Positions 1 to 7,382 of a DNA stretch of 14,198 bases are shown here, in pieces. The DNA lies in NCBI GenBank assembly GCA_934394545.1, contig CAKRRG010000070.1, positions 1 through 14,198 on the forward strand, written 5' to 3'. The notes under the pieces are model-generated. The model was not told the DNA's origin. It saw only the letters and a list, made by a program, of their open reading frames with translations, and did no database searches. Origin of the DNA: an uncultured Blautia sp. (GTDB lineage Bacteria; Bacillota; Clostridia; Lachnospirales; Lachnospiraceae). How positions within the stretch are numbered: position 1 is the first letter of the stretch; each line of letters starts with the position of its first letter. The translations under genes were made by a program, and so were the position numbers.

Positions 1-72
1 TACCAGATGATACTGCAGGGAATACACATATCCTCTACCATATGAAAGCTCATTATTATTGATATTAAACAT
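1..72 (-). CDS. tnpA: IS200/IS605-family transposase TnpA, N-terminal fragment cut by the window edge
   Basis: Reading the minus strand from base 72 gives 24 codons, starting MFNINNNELSYGRGYV and continuing YSLQYHLV before the window ends. The last block matches the beginning of Y1 (HUH) TnpA transposases, where a first beta strand of the form YSLxYHLV precedes a KYR motif that would lie outside the window. TnpA is the single-strand transposase that cuts and joins the hairpin ends of these elements. A GGAG lies 5 nt upstream of the ATG (78-81). The HUH and tyrosine motifs are not in the window, so neither activity nor a TnpB partner can be judged. The identification rests on a short stretch but a characteristic one. 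Confidence 0.72.
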   Translation of the reverse strand, partial: MFNINNNELSYGRGYVYSLQYHLV

Positions 73-148
73 ATTTTCTCCATGTTTTTATCATACCATA
101 CGCAAGAATAGTTTGCAAACATTTGTTCTGTTTGTTTTCAAAAAAATA

Positions 149-190
149 GTGCGCCTAACTCATCACTGAAGTAACGAGAATGCGACGCAC
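149..190. other. Imperfect hairpin upstream of tnpA, possible IS605-type end
   Basis: GTGCG at 149-153 can pair with CGCAC at 186-190, with shorter internal complementarity (CTC/GAG). It lies between the tnpA start and the oldest end of the CRISPR array. IS200/IS605 elements carry subterminal imperfect hairpins near their ends that TnpA recognises. The position fits the left end of such an element, but the stem is short and the cleavage tetranucleotide cannot be assigned. Confidence 0.3.
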
Positions 191-271
191 AGTTATTCAA
201 TGCTTTTCCTACACGTTTCTGGTTAATGTCATATACCAGTATCACATACATGTAAATCACGACCTTTTTAT

Positions 272-965
272 AGCTTAATTCCTTGTAGGTAAAGTATGGA
301 GAAGATTTGTCTGAATAGACATAAGTAATACGGAAATTTTAAATTCTTATAGGTAAGATACGACTTTTATTGTTTTACCAGGAGAATTATTATGAACATT
401 TTGTTTCAATTCCTTATAGATAAAGTACAACGTAACAAAAATTTAGAAGATTACCCAAAGGAGGCAACAAGATGGTTTCAATTCCTTATAGGTAAGGTAC
501 AACGAAAGCCTTTACAACTGGCAGGTGGAAACAAGAGAGTTTCAATTCCTTATAGGTAAGGTACAACATGAATTTATAAAAAATGTTGCTTTTGTTGCTG
601 AATTGTTTCAACTCCTTATAGGTAAGGTACAACGAATATGTACAATTTTTTCCGTGGTCTAGTATTGTTTCAATTCCTTATAGGTAAGGTACAACGAATG
701 GAACAGAACTATAGACAGAATCAGTCCAATAAGGAGTTTCAATTCCTTATAGGTAAGGTACAACGATTATAATCCAAGGAGGAAAAGCATATATGGATAC
801 AAGTTTCAATTCCTTATAGGTAAGGTACAACAATTCTTAATAAATATCTATTATTATTTAATGAATTTTGTTTCAATTCCTTATAGGTAAGGTACAACAG
901 ATCCGACTGTAGAAAAAATTGCAAAAAGTTCATTAAGTTTCAATTCCTTATAGGTAAGGTACAAC
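272..965 (-). CRISPR. CRISPR array, 11 repeats and 10 spacers, type III-associated
   Basis: The 29-bp repeats start at 272, 336, 403, 475, 539, 605, 667, 736, 803, 870 and 937. The spacers are 35, 38, 43, 35, 37, 33, 40, 38, 38 and 38 bp in coordinate order. On the minus strand each repeat holds a CCTTA/TAAGG 5-bp stem and ends ATTGAAAC, the usual 8-nt crRNA tag left by Cas6, so the array is read on the minus strand. A promoter at 994-1022 and the direction of repeat decay agree. Mismatches to the consensus are 10, 6, 2, 0, 0, 1, 0, 0, 0, 0 and 0 from low to high coordinates, placing the old end at 272 and the leader end at 965. Irregular spacer length is typical of type III arrays. No adaptation gene is present in the window. 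Confidence 0.97.
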
Positions 966-993
966 TACAGTATTTTCGCTGTTCTTGGATTTT

Positions 994-1022
994 ATTATGG
1001 CAGATTTCACCTGTTTTTGCAA
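994..1022 (-). promoter_or_regulatory. Predicted leader promoter of the CRISPR array
   Basis: On the minus strand there is TTGCAA (1017-1022), a 17-nt spacer, then CATAAT (994-999). This is 4/6 and 5/6 to the sigma-A consensus at the ideal distance. Transcription would begin about 20-25 nt before the first repeat and run through the array. It lies downstream of the palindromic structure at 1034-1133, so the array could be expressed independently of the cas operon. Confidence 0.6.
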
Positions 1023-1033
1023 TCTTTTTCTAG

Positions 1034-1133
1034 AAAAAGTCGGTCGATCGATTTTTCTAAAATGGCGGTTTTCCTTGATTTTACGCCATTTCTGGAAATC
1101 GGTATTTTTCGCTTGAAGATCGACCGACTTTTT
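1034..1133. terminator. 100-bp nested palindrome between cas6 and the array leader, likely terminator
   Basis: A perfect 16-bp inverted repeat, AAAAAGTCGGTCGATC at 1034-1049 and its complement at 1118-1133, encloses a second perfect 8-bp pair (AAATGGCG 1060-1067, CGCCATTT 1084-1091) and a shorter CGATTT/AAATCG pair. The whole segment can fold as one long, slightly bulged stem with a loop around 1068-1083. On the minus strand it starts 4 nt after the cas6 stop codon and its distal arm ends in TTTTT, so termination of the cas operon is the simplest reading. The A-run and T-run are symmetrical, so it could also work in the other direction. It is unusually long for an intrinsic terminator; a leader-associated structure or a miniature mobile element are alternatives. 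Confidence 0.55.
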
Positions 1134-1137
1134 GTTT

Positions 1138-1860
1138 TTAGAGTATCTCGAACATTCCAAATCCCTGGGCATTTTTGGCTCCGAGACCGGTCTGGTAGAG
1201 GAAATCCAGGTATTTGCGCTCGCCGCTTAGTCTGTAGGTTCCGTACCAGGCGGTAATCAGGATTCCCTGATAGCGTGTTACCATCTTCTTTGGAAATTTG
1301 TCTCCATACTTTTCCAAAGTTATCCTCGACATTGGAGGTATCCCATAATAGGCCTCATATTTGCGGTAAAAATTATCATCCGCCATATCATAGAATGCAG
1401 GATCATCTGGACTGAAATAAAAGGTCTTTCCCGTTTCCTCGTCTGTTGCATACAGTGTTAAGGGAGATCTCATCCTTATCAGAAGTTCCTGGTCTTCAAC
1501 CGTGTAGTCATAAAGTTCCAACTGCACATCTGTGTACCTATGCTCTCCGAAGCGAATTCCCTGGCTCCACATTTCCTCTCCTAATAGCCGGATCAGCAAA
1601 GGTTCCGGGCTTCGCACCTCAAAGGAAACTTCTGAAAAGAACGTTATCTTTTTATCTGTTATCTGATATTCTCCCTTCAGCTGGCTAAACTGGAACATTT
1701 TATATTGCCGCTGTCCTCTTGTAAATCCACCATTGTGAAGAAATGCTGCATAGTCCGGCATAAGATCCAGCGAATGGTATATCACTGCCTGTAAAATATG
1801 ATTGTAATTTATTGGTAGTGATAGTGGTTCATCCAAACCTATATGTACAACCAACTGCAT
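1138..1860 (-). CDS. cas6: Cas6 CRISPR RNA endoribonuclease
   Basis: This 240-residue protein has the usual Cas6 length and layout of two ferredoxin-like folds. The C-terminus carries the glycine-rich loop GLGAKN (225-230) and GFGM (233-236), diagnostic of Cas6. FLHNGGF (40-46) places His42 where the catalytic histidine of Cas6 sits. Tyr28 and Lys54 are candidate partners for the Tyr-His-Lys set known in archaeal Cas6. It should cut the array transcript in each repeat just 3' of the CCTTA/TAAGG stem, leaving an AUUGAAAC tag. It is the last gene of the operon, its ATG 2 nt after the preceding stop, with a GAAGGG ribosome-binding site inside the upstream gene. The position next to the array and the matching repeat tag support the role. 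The assignment is firm; the catalytic residues are inferred from motif position. Confidence 0.93.
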   Translation of the reverse strand: MQLVVHIGLDEPLSLPINYNHILQAVIYHSLDLMPDYAAFLHNGGFTRGQRQYKMFQFSQLKGEYQITDKKITFFSEVSFEVRSPEPLLIRLLGEEMWSQGIRFGEHRYTDVQLELYDYTVEDQELLIRMRSPLTLYATDEETGKTFYFSPDDPAFYDMADDNFYRKYEAYYGIPPMSRITLEKYGDKFPKKMVTRYQGILITAWYGTYRLSGERKYLDFLYQTGLGAKNAQGFGMFEIL

Positions 1861-1862
1861 AA

Positions 1863-3617
1863 TTATCGTTTTCCCTTCTGTCCGCTATAAGGCAGTGCCG
1901 TTTCTTTGCTTAGAATTCCTGGCAGGATCCTTTCAACTTTGATGTCCTCTCTTCCTAAAGCCCACCCCTTTCCAGACACTGTTTTGTGATTTTCCACAAA
2001 CCAACGGAATCCTTCTGTCATTGCCTGGTTTTTCTGCTTAATATCCTTTGGATATGTAACCTCCATATTCTCTGGAACACTGTCAAGACCTGCTATTTTA
2101 TAAAATTCTGCCTTCGCATGGGAACTCAGTTTCGCATCTTCATAGGTCACACCAGCCACAACCGGAACTTCGGCGTAGTCCAGCATTCCATTTTCAATTT
2201 CAATTTTTCTCTCTTTTACCTGGATCACATTACAGGAAATGCTTCCCAGCCCTAAAGGCTTTCCGCTTCCCAGTTTGAGGCCAAGGTTTTCACTTCCACA
2301 GTTTAAAATCCAGATGAGCTGATCCAGCTGCGTTTTGGAAATACCGTCAAAATAGAGTTTTCCCTTAAAAACAACATTCTTTTTCACAGGTCTCACAGTT
2401 TTATTTAAATTGGATGGCTTCGCCTTAATTATTTTTCCATCCCGGCTGTGCCAGTAAAATTTTCTTCCACGCAGCTTTCCTGGTTCTACATTTAGCCTGC
2501 CGTCTTTCACATAATAATCATAAGTCCAGAAGGTAGCTCCCTCTGGTTTTTTCAGGTAAAATTCTGCATTGCCAAGCTTTGGGCCGCCAAGTGTCTGCAG
2601 GGTTATTTTATCGCACAGATAATAGTCTTCTGGTGCTCTTTCCTCTGCTGCACATAAGTCCATGAAACGTATCCTGGAACCGCTGGAATTTTCGTCCTTT
2701 CCAATGTGACCGAACAATTCGCATGCAGGACAGAAATTCTTTGTACAGGGTGCAAATTCCCCCGCCAGCATACCCACACTGTTGTTGGAAGCTTCCTTGG
2801 TGATCGTTGCTGGCGATAAATATACAATCCCTTTATCCAGGGTTGAATAGTTCACAGGAAAATACCCACAATTCTTTCCGCGAAGGAAATTCTCCAGATC
2901 TTCTTTGTATTCTTTATAAGCATCTTCGTTGCTCTTCTTCAGCGCAGGCTGATCCAGATAAGAATTCAGCACTGGAAGAAGTTTTCTTTCAACTTCATCT
3001 CTGGAAAGACTGATTCCCTTTTCCAATCCATTTTTCAGGGAAAACACATGATATCTTGCCTTTTTCACTCCCATTCCCCATTTTAAAAGATACCCCTGTC
3101 CCTGGATTTCTTCCCCATTTCTGTTTTTCTCGAAGCCTCTTGGAGTTCTTCCTCCAAATGCTTTTTCTCCTATGGGAGATGATACTGCACTGCGAAGAAC
3201 AATGGTTCCATTCCCATTTCTGCAAAGCAACCCGGCTTTAAACCTCGTCGGAGTCCTTTTTACCGGGTATTCCGCACTGTTCAGCAGACCCATGCAGGAA
3301 TCTGTCAATGTCTCATAAACGATTCTTACCACGCCGCGTATTTCACTGCCCGGGATAACCGGGGCATGGTATTTTCCCTCATATCTTTCTCCAGGATCCA
3401 ATTCCGTGTAGGAAAAAAAATCATAAGACTTATGATCAGCAATCTGTCCCGATTCCTTAAACGCAGTCTCAGAGCTTGAATTCGGTATAAAAAGCGGGGT
3501 TTTCGTCGTAATGCTGTATTCAATCACACCTGTATGTTTATCTGTATCTGAATACGCACGTACTTTTTCTGGAGGAAAACTGATAAAATTGTAAGGATTA
3601 ATAAATTTCTCAGCCAT
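1863..3617 (-). CDS. Type III RAMP protein, TIGR03986-type (Cas7 with large insertion)
   Basis: This 584-residue backbone subunit belongs to the TIGR03986 group of CRISPR RAMP proteins. It opens with INPYNF (6-11). The Cas7-type glycine motif VIPGSEIRGVVR (87-98) and the later glycine-rich segment LGLKLGSGKPLGLG (445-458) mark the RAMP core. Between them is a long insertion, which includes Cys291, Cys296 and Cys299 in the CPACELFG context, probably a zinc-binding knuckle. In the cyanobacterial III-Dv complex a Cas7-with-insertion subunit caps the backbone near the crRNA 3' end; an equivalent place here is inferred from gene order. A strong AGGAGG lies upstream of the ATG, which follows the csx19-like stop by 2 nt. 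Which acidic residue, if any, is catalytic cannot be told from the sequence (Asp66 and Asp74 lie upstream of the glycine motif). Confidence 0.85.
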   Translation of the reverse strand: MAEKFINPYNFISFPPEKVRAYSDTDKHTGVIEYSITTKTPLFIPNSSSETAFKESGQIADHKSYDFFSYTELDPGERYEGKYHAPVIPGSEIRGVVRIVYETLTDSCMGLLNSAEYPVKRTPTRFKAGLLCRNGNGTIVLRSAVSSPIGEKAFGGRTPRGFEKNRNGEEIQGQGYLLKWGMGVKKARYHVFSLKNGLEKGISLSRDEVERKLLPVLNSYLDQPALKKSNEDAYKEYKEDLENFLRGKNCGYFPVNYSTLDKGIVYLSPATITKEASNNSVGMLAGEFAPCTKNFCPACELFGHIGKDENSSGSRIRFMDLCAAEERAPEDYYLCDKITLQTLGGPKLGNAEFYLKKPEGATFWTYDYYVKDGRLNVEPGKLRGRKFYWHSRDGKIIKAKPSNLNKTVRPVKKNVVFKGKLYFDGISKTQLDQLIWILNCGSENLGLKLGSGKPLGLGSISCNVIQVKERKIEIENGMLDYAEVPVVAGVTYEDAKLSSHAKAEFYKIAGLDSVPENMEVTYPKDIKQKNQAMTEGFRWFVENHKTVSGKGWALGREDIKVERILPGILSKETALPYSGQKGKR

Positions 3618-3619
3618 TC

Positions 3620-3991
3620 CTATTTCACCTCCTTCAATCTGTAATTCCCGATCCTCATAAGGTCATCCTCATCATAGGTAATGTAATTTACCACTTCCAC
3701 AAATCCGGAATCTTTATCCGGTTTCTCTTTCTTATTCCCCAGGGTGAGGATCTTCTCGGTATAAATATCCTGGTGTTCTACCGTCTCGTCACTAATCAGG
3801 ATTTCCATTTCCCCTCTTCTTGTTTTTATATAACGGTACTCCCTGGTATCATCGAACAGATGAAGCTCCAGAAGCTTCTCTGCCAGATGCAGATCTTCCA
3901 GAAGCTCCTCTTTTTTATACTTCTCGTATTTCACCTTATCTGTATATAAGGCATATAAGATTCCCTGTTCCGGTATATTTGAAAGATTCAT
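3620..3991 (-). CDS. csx19: Csx19-like subunit of the type III-D complex
   Basis: This protein of about 123 residues carries a central block ELHLFDDTREYRYIKT and a C-terminal block VNYITYDEDDLMRIGNYRL. Both match the pattern I recall for Csx19 (TIGR03984): an LFxxxxEYR segment followed by a Y-x-Y/F-D segment and a terminal basic Y/F-R. Csx19 is a small accessory subunit confined to type III-D; its role in the complex is poorly defined. I chose the ATG at 3991 because it has GGGGTGA about 8 nt upstream and leaves a 5-nt gap to the stop of the upstream gene. An upstream in-frame TTG at 4015 would add eight residues and overlap that gene by 19 nt. The protein is shorter than the Csx19 proteins I remember, so a diverged or reduced form is possible. 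Confidence 0.65.
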   Translation of the reverse strand: MNLSNIPEQGILYALYTDKVKYEKYKKEELLEDLHLAEKLLELHLFDDTREYRYIKTRRGEMEILISDETVEHQDIYTEKILTLGNKKEKPDKDSGFVEVVNYITYDEDDLMRIGNYRLKEVK

Positions 3992-3996
3992 TCTCG

Positions 3997-5289
3997 TCAC
4001 CCCATCTCTGCGCAAAGGCCTTTGAACGCTTCTGCAATCAATTCATTTTCCATTCCTGCAATACTGATAGGTCCATCCGGGTAAAAAATCCCTCTTCCCA
4101 CTGCGGTCTGTCCGCCCACTGCCAGGTACCCGTTCTGCAGATCTTTCAATGCCAAGAGCAAAATTCCAATCATCCATCTGCCTTCTTCTGGATTCTTTCC
4201 CTTGCGGACTGCTATTTCCAGGGTAAAATGCCCGCCTACATACGTTTTTTCTTTATAGAGTGTCCCATCCTTGACTGCTGATTCGAAGCGGCTGATTCCG
4301 GTACGGACCATAGTAAGAGGCCTGGCTCCCTCAATCTGCGCTTCACTGATTATAATGTTAGATGCATGTCCGTCCTGATCCGCTGCATCCCCAAACATTC
4401 TTTTTGTAATTTCTCCTGCACTTACTGGAAGCTTCACCCCGCTGTCTGCCAATTCACTAAGAATCTGTGATACCCTGTGGCGAATCGCGCCAGCAAAACT
4501 GCTGCCTGGAATAACTGGTTTCTCATTCGGAGCAGAGTATATAGTAAGATGTACAAAATCCGGCTCCCCTTTCTTAGCCGCATACTGCCGGATGCTGATA
4601 CCTCCCCTCATCGCAAGCGGCACCCGGATCTGTACCATTCTGCTGGAATCTCCTGCTTCTGCCAGCCAGCTTTCAAGCTCATTCGCAGCATTTTCCCATG
4701 CAGCGTCTTCATATGCCTCTGCATATTCCAGATAATTTTCCTGGTCATATATTTTCGATGCCAGTTTCACAATCTTGATTGCCCCAAAACCTCTTGTTTT
4801 CTTTCGTCCCAGCCGGATTTCCCCCTGCTGGATTCCGTAAAAAACAGTGGAAAGCTCTCTTTTCATCATGGTCTCGTCATCCCCTTCACGGATCACAAGC
4901 TCCAGATAAAAGTGTCCCTTCAGCCCTGTTTCCAGAATCTCCATATCATATTTACAGCCAGCTTTGGCTACTTTATTTTCATTTAATCCAACACCATCCC
5001 GGATTCCCCATACAGGCACCTCGTCAAAGGTCAAATCGGAAATAAAAAGCGGGCTCATTTTTCCCCGGGTATTATCTGCCGAATATCCAAACAGATTCCA
5101 CTCATTCTCTCTTTCCCCAATGTAGGACCGCATGGCTCCTGCAAGAGAAGTCCCCGGCACAAAAGGATTCCCCTCAAAATCACGCAGCACATCTGCATCT
5201 GTCCATTCGTCTTCTCCTGAAGCCACATTAAGCGGAGACTCCAGCTGAATCTGGACATAAAAAATCTGGCGTTTTAAAACAGCTTTCAT
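3997..5289 (-). CDS. Double Cas7 (Csm3-like) RAMP protein
   Basis: This 430-residue protein consists of two tandem Cas7 modules. Module 1 (about 1-180) has PFVPGTSLAGAMR (42-54) and the glycine-rich segment LGRKKTRGFGA (160-170). Module 2 (about 218-405) has VIPGSSFAGAIR (259-270) and VGGQTAVGRG (391-400). In Csm3 an aspartate shortly before the IPGSSLKG motif cuts target RNA; by spacing Asp31 and Asp244 are the candidates, so both modules may slice. The two-in-one layout corresponds to the Cas7-2x subunit of III-Dv complexes, forming two steps of the crRNA-binding filament. A helical linker lies around 181-215. Its ATG overlaps the upstream stop by one base (TAATG), a coupling arrangement that suggests matched production with the Csx10-type protein. 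Confidence 0.88.
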   Translation of the reverse strand: MKAVLKRQIFYVQIQLESPLNVASGEDEWTDADVLRDFEGNPFVPGTSLAGAMRSYIGERENEWNLFGYSADNTRGKMSPLFISDLTFDEVPVWGIRDGVGLNENKVAKAGCKYDMEILETGLKGHFYLELVIREGDDETMMKRELSTVFYGIQQGEIRLGRKKTRGFGAIKIVKLASKIYDQENYLEYAEAYEDAAWENAANELESWLAEAGDSSRMVQIRVPLAMRGGISIRQYAAKKGEPDFVHLTIYSAPNEKPVIPGSSFAGAIRHRVSQILSELADSGVKLPVSAGEITKRMFGDAADQDGHASNIIISEAQIEGARPLTMVRTGISRFESAVKDGTLYKEKTYVGGHFTLEIAVRKGKNPEEGRWMIGILLLALKDLQNGYLAVGGQTAVGRGIFYPDGPISIAGMENELIAEAFKGLCAEMG

Positions 5290-7382
5290 TATTTTTTGTC
5301 TCCTTTCTGATGGGTTTTCACAAAATATTTCAGTTCTGCCAGATAAGCATTATAGACCTTACGGAAAAGCTGTTCCTCAGACAACTCATTGGCAAAACCG
5401 CTGCCATACTCCGCTGTCATCTGTTTCTGAGCAAGCTTTCCAATTTCATCCGGCTTCACAAGATCGATCAGAGATCTGCACAGACTGTTTTTGCTTTCTT
5501 TCTCAATTCCGGCAGCCTCTTTTTCCATATCTTCATAAGAATGCTCCGTCCTGAAAAGCACTCTTAATTTTGCTACTGCAGCATTCATGCCCTCTGTCTT
5601 GTTCTCGTATTCAGGTTTCTTTTCTTCAAATTTTCCCCGCACAGCAATTTCCAACTGTTTCTCAAATTCAGCCTCAAGAAGCTTATTCAAAATTCCAGTG
5701 GAATCTTCTGGCAATGCTTCTGCGGGTTTGAATGGCTGAGCCTTTCGCACTACCACATCAGAGGTATCCCCCGGTTCTTTCACCAGAAGTTCCCCATAGC
5801 CTTCCGATACACGCTCCCCGGCAAATTTTCCATTCAAAAGCCCCATATCAAATCCCTGGTCAGAACAGAGAAGGAAGGTACTTCCCTTGGCCAGAGCGTA
5901 TGCCGCCGGCTTTCTGCGCTGCCAGGTGACATTGTATCCTCCAATTGGATTGAACTGAATGTACGGCTTTTCCAGGCGGAGGTCTTCGGTCCCTGCCATC
6001 CTACGGAGTTCTTTTTCCAGCACCCGGATGTCTGTGGTCAGCATTCCCTGGTCATTGTAAAGAAGTACATCTGCTCCTAGTGTGAGAATTGCCCTTTTCA
6101 CTGTTTTATGTTCTTCCGCCACTTTCTCTGCAGAATCCAAGGTGAAATCCACTGCACCGAATTCACTGGAACGTCCATACCCCATCCGGACCTCATTCAT
6201 GGACTCCACCGCCTGGAGGATCTGCTTTGCTTGCTCTTTACCGGCATATAGGTATCCTCTGAAGCTCTGGCCAGGCGAAATGGCGGCAAGCTGGTAAAAG
6301 CTGGAGCCATCCATACCAGTTGCCCTTCCCACTGATTTATCTGACGGGCGCTGATGGTGATAACTGATCTCTGTTTCCACATCTATAATCAGGCCCTTTG
6401 GGTCCATATAGCGGATGTTTGCAGGAGACATCTGTTTTCCCTGAATTTCAGAAGGATCGGTAAGCAGCATGTCTTTGATTCTCATCTCATCATTTTCATC
6501 ATAGCGCTGATCCTTCACTTTTTGCAGGGAAATCTGCCCCGGCACACAACGTTCTTCCTCATTTGTGATATAAGCGTTGGAAACGATTACTTCACCGTCT
6601 GCCATCAACCTCTCATAACCTTCCGGTCCCAAGGCACCTGCAATCAGGCCCAGCACCTTACTGCCTGCAATATAGTCTTCTGTAACTGCCTGGTTTCCCT
6701 GTGCGGATTTGCAGATCAGGGCACTTTTCAGATGAATGGTATAATAAATCTTATTCTGTTCCTTCAGCTGCTCCTCAGCAAACAATACATGCGGGATTTT
6801 TTTCTGTTTTTCATCCTGTCCGGATAATTTCAATTCCACCAGTCCCAGGCCTCTTGTTCTTGAAATTCCCATATGTTTCACAAGGGAAGCGGCCTGTCCC
6901 AGAACTTCTGGTTTGGAAACCTGCCTTGTCCAGCTGCAGTCCGCAACAAAAACTGTGCCTTTCTTTACAACACGGATGCGTCTCAGAGAATTGTCCTTTG
7001 CTACTCCTGTTTCCGGATTCACTGCTGTCTGGGTGCGCATATAAGTATACTGGTTCAGCACATTCTGTGGACTTTTCAGACCTGTGTGGCTGCATTTTCG
7101 CAGAACCTCCACCATCTGATTATAGTTTTCAATATATGCATTGGAAAGGGAAAACGCTGAATTCTGGCTTCCTTCTTTTCCAAAAATCTCACTGATTTCC
7201 CGTGGCGCAATTCCCATTTCCGCCATCTCCAGGGCAGCTTCCCTGATACAGCCTTTGATTCTCTTTGCGGGAATATAGGGGATTCCGTTTTCATCGTACA
7301 CCACATCCGTATCTACCACACTGTTATAAGTGTCACCGGAATATGTACAAAGATCACTGCGAAGTGTAATCGTCAGTTTCAT
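5289..7382 (-). CDS. csx10: Csx10-type RAMP fusion (Cas7 + Cas5-like + C-terminal helical Cas11-like region)
   Basis: This 697-residue protein combines three parts. Residues 1-188 form a Cas7 module: YIPAKRIKGCIREA (36-49) is the glycine/lysine motif, GISRTRGLGLVEL (172-184) the G-loop, and Asp24 or Asp26 is the candidate RNA-cutting residue. Residues about 205-540 resemble Csx10/Cas5, with MGYGRSSEFGA (400-410), FNPIGGYNVTW (477-487) before an Ala-rich helix, and GERVSEGYGEL (522-532). Residues about 560-697 are charged and helical, the profile expected for a Cas11-like small subunit, which otherwise has no gene in this operon. The order matches the Cas7-Cas5-Cas11 fusion of cyanobacterial III-Dv complexes, where this chain binds the crRNA tag next to Cas10. 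The ATG directly follows the cas10 TAA, with AAGGAGG inside cas10. The fusion reading of the C-terminus is inference. Confidence 0.8.
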   Translation of the reverse strand: MKLTITLRSDLCTYSGDTYNSVVDTDVVYDENGIPYIPAKRIKGCIREAALEMAEMGIAPREISEIFGKEGSQNSAFSLSNAYIENYNQMVEVLRKCSHTGLKSPQNVLNQYTYMRTQTAVNPETGVAKDNSLRRIRVVKKGTVFVADCSWTRQVSKPEVLGQAASLVKHMGISRTRGLGLVELKLSGQDEKQKKIPHVLFAEEQLKEQNKIYYTIHLKSALICKSAQGNQAVTEDYIAGSKVLGLIAGALGPEGYERLMADGEVIVSNAYITNEEERCVPGQISLQKVKDQRYDENDEMRIKDMLLTDPSEIQGKQMSPANIRYMDPKGLIIDVETEISYHHQRPSDKSVGRATGMDGSSFYQLAAISPGQSFRGYLYAGKEQAKQILQAVESMNEVRMGYGRSSEFGAVDFTLDSAEKVAEEHKTVKRAILTLGADVLLYNDQGMLTTDIRVLEKELRRMAGTEDLRLEKPYIQFNPIGGYNVTWQRRKPAAYALAKGSTFLLCSDQGFDMGLLNGKFAGERVSEGYGELLVKEPGDTSDVVVRKAQPFKPAEALPEDSTGILNKLLEAEFEKQLEIAVRGKFEEKKPEYENKTEGMNAAVAKLRVLFRTEHSYEDMEKEAAGIEKESKNSLCRSLIDLVKPDEIGKLAQKQMTAEYGSGFANELSEEQLFRKVYNAYLAELKYFVKTHQKGDKK

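Noticed and set aside
205..240. A possible further degenerate CRISPR repeat about 35 bp before the copy at 272.
   Set aside because: Only a short GTTTCT-like resemblance is visible; the core TATAGGTAAG is absent, so it is not above chance.
948..1172. Minus-strand open frame running from cas6 into the first repeat.
   Set aside because: It covers the leader promoter, the palindrome and a repeat, has no credible start signal and reads as non-coding sequence.
4477..4986. Long plus-strand frames antisense to the double-Cas7 gene, and similar ones opposite cas10 and csx10.
   Set aside because: They lie fully inside well-supported genes, show no domain motif and lack start signals; they reflect codon bias of the opposite strand.
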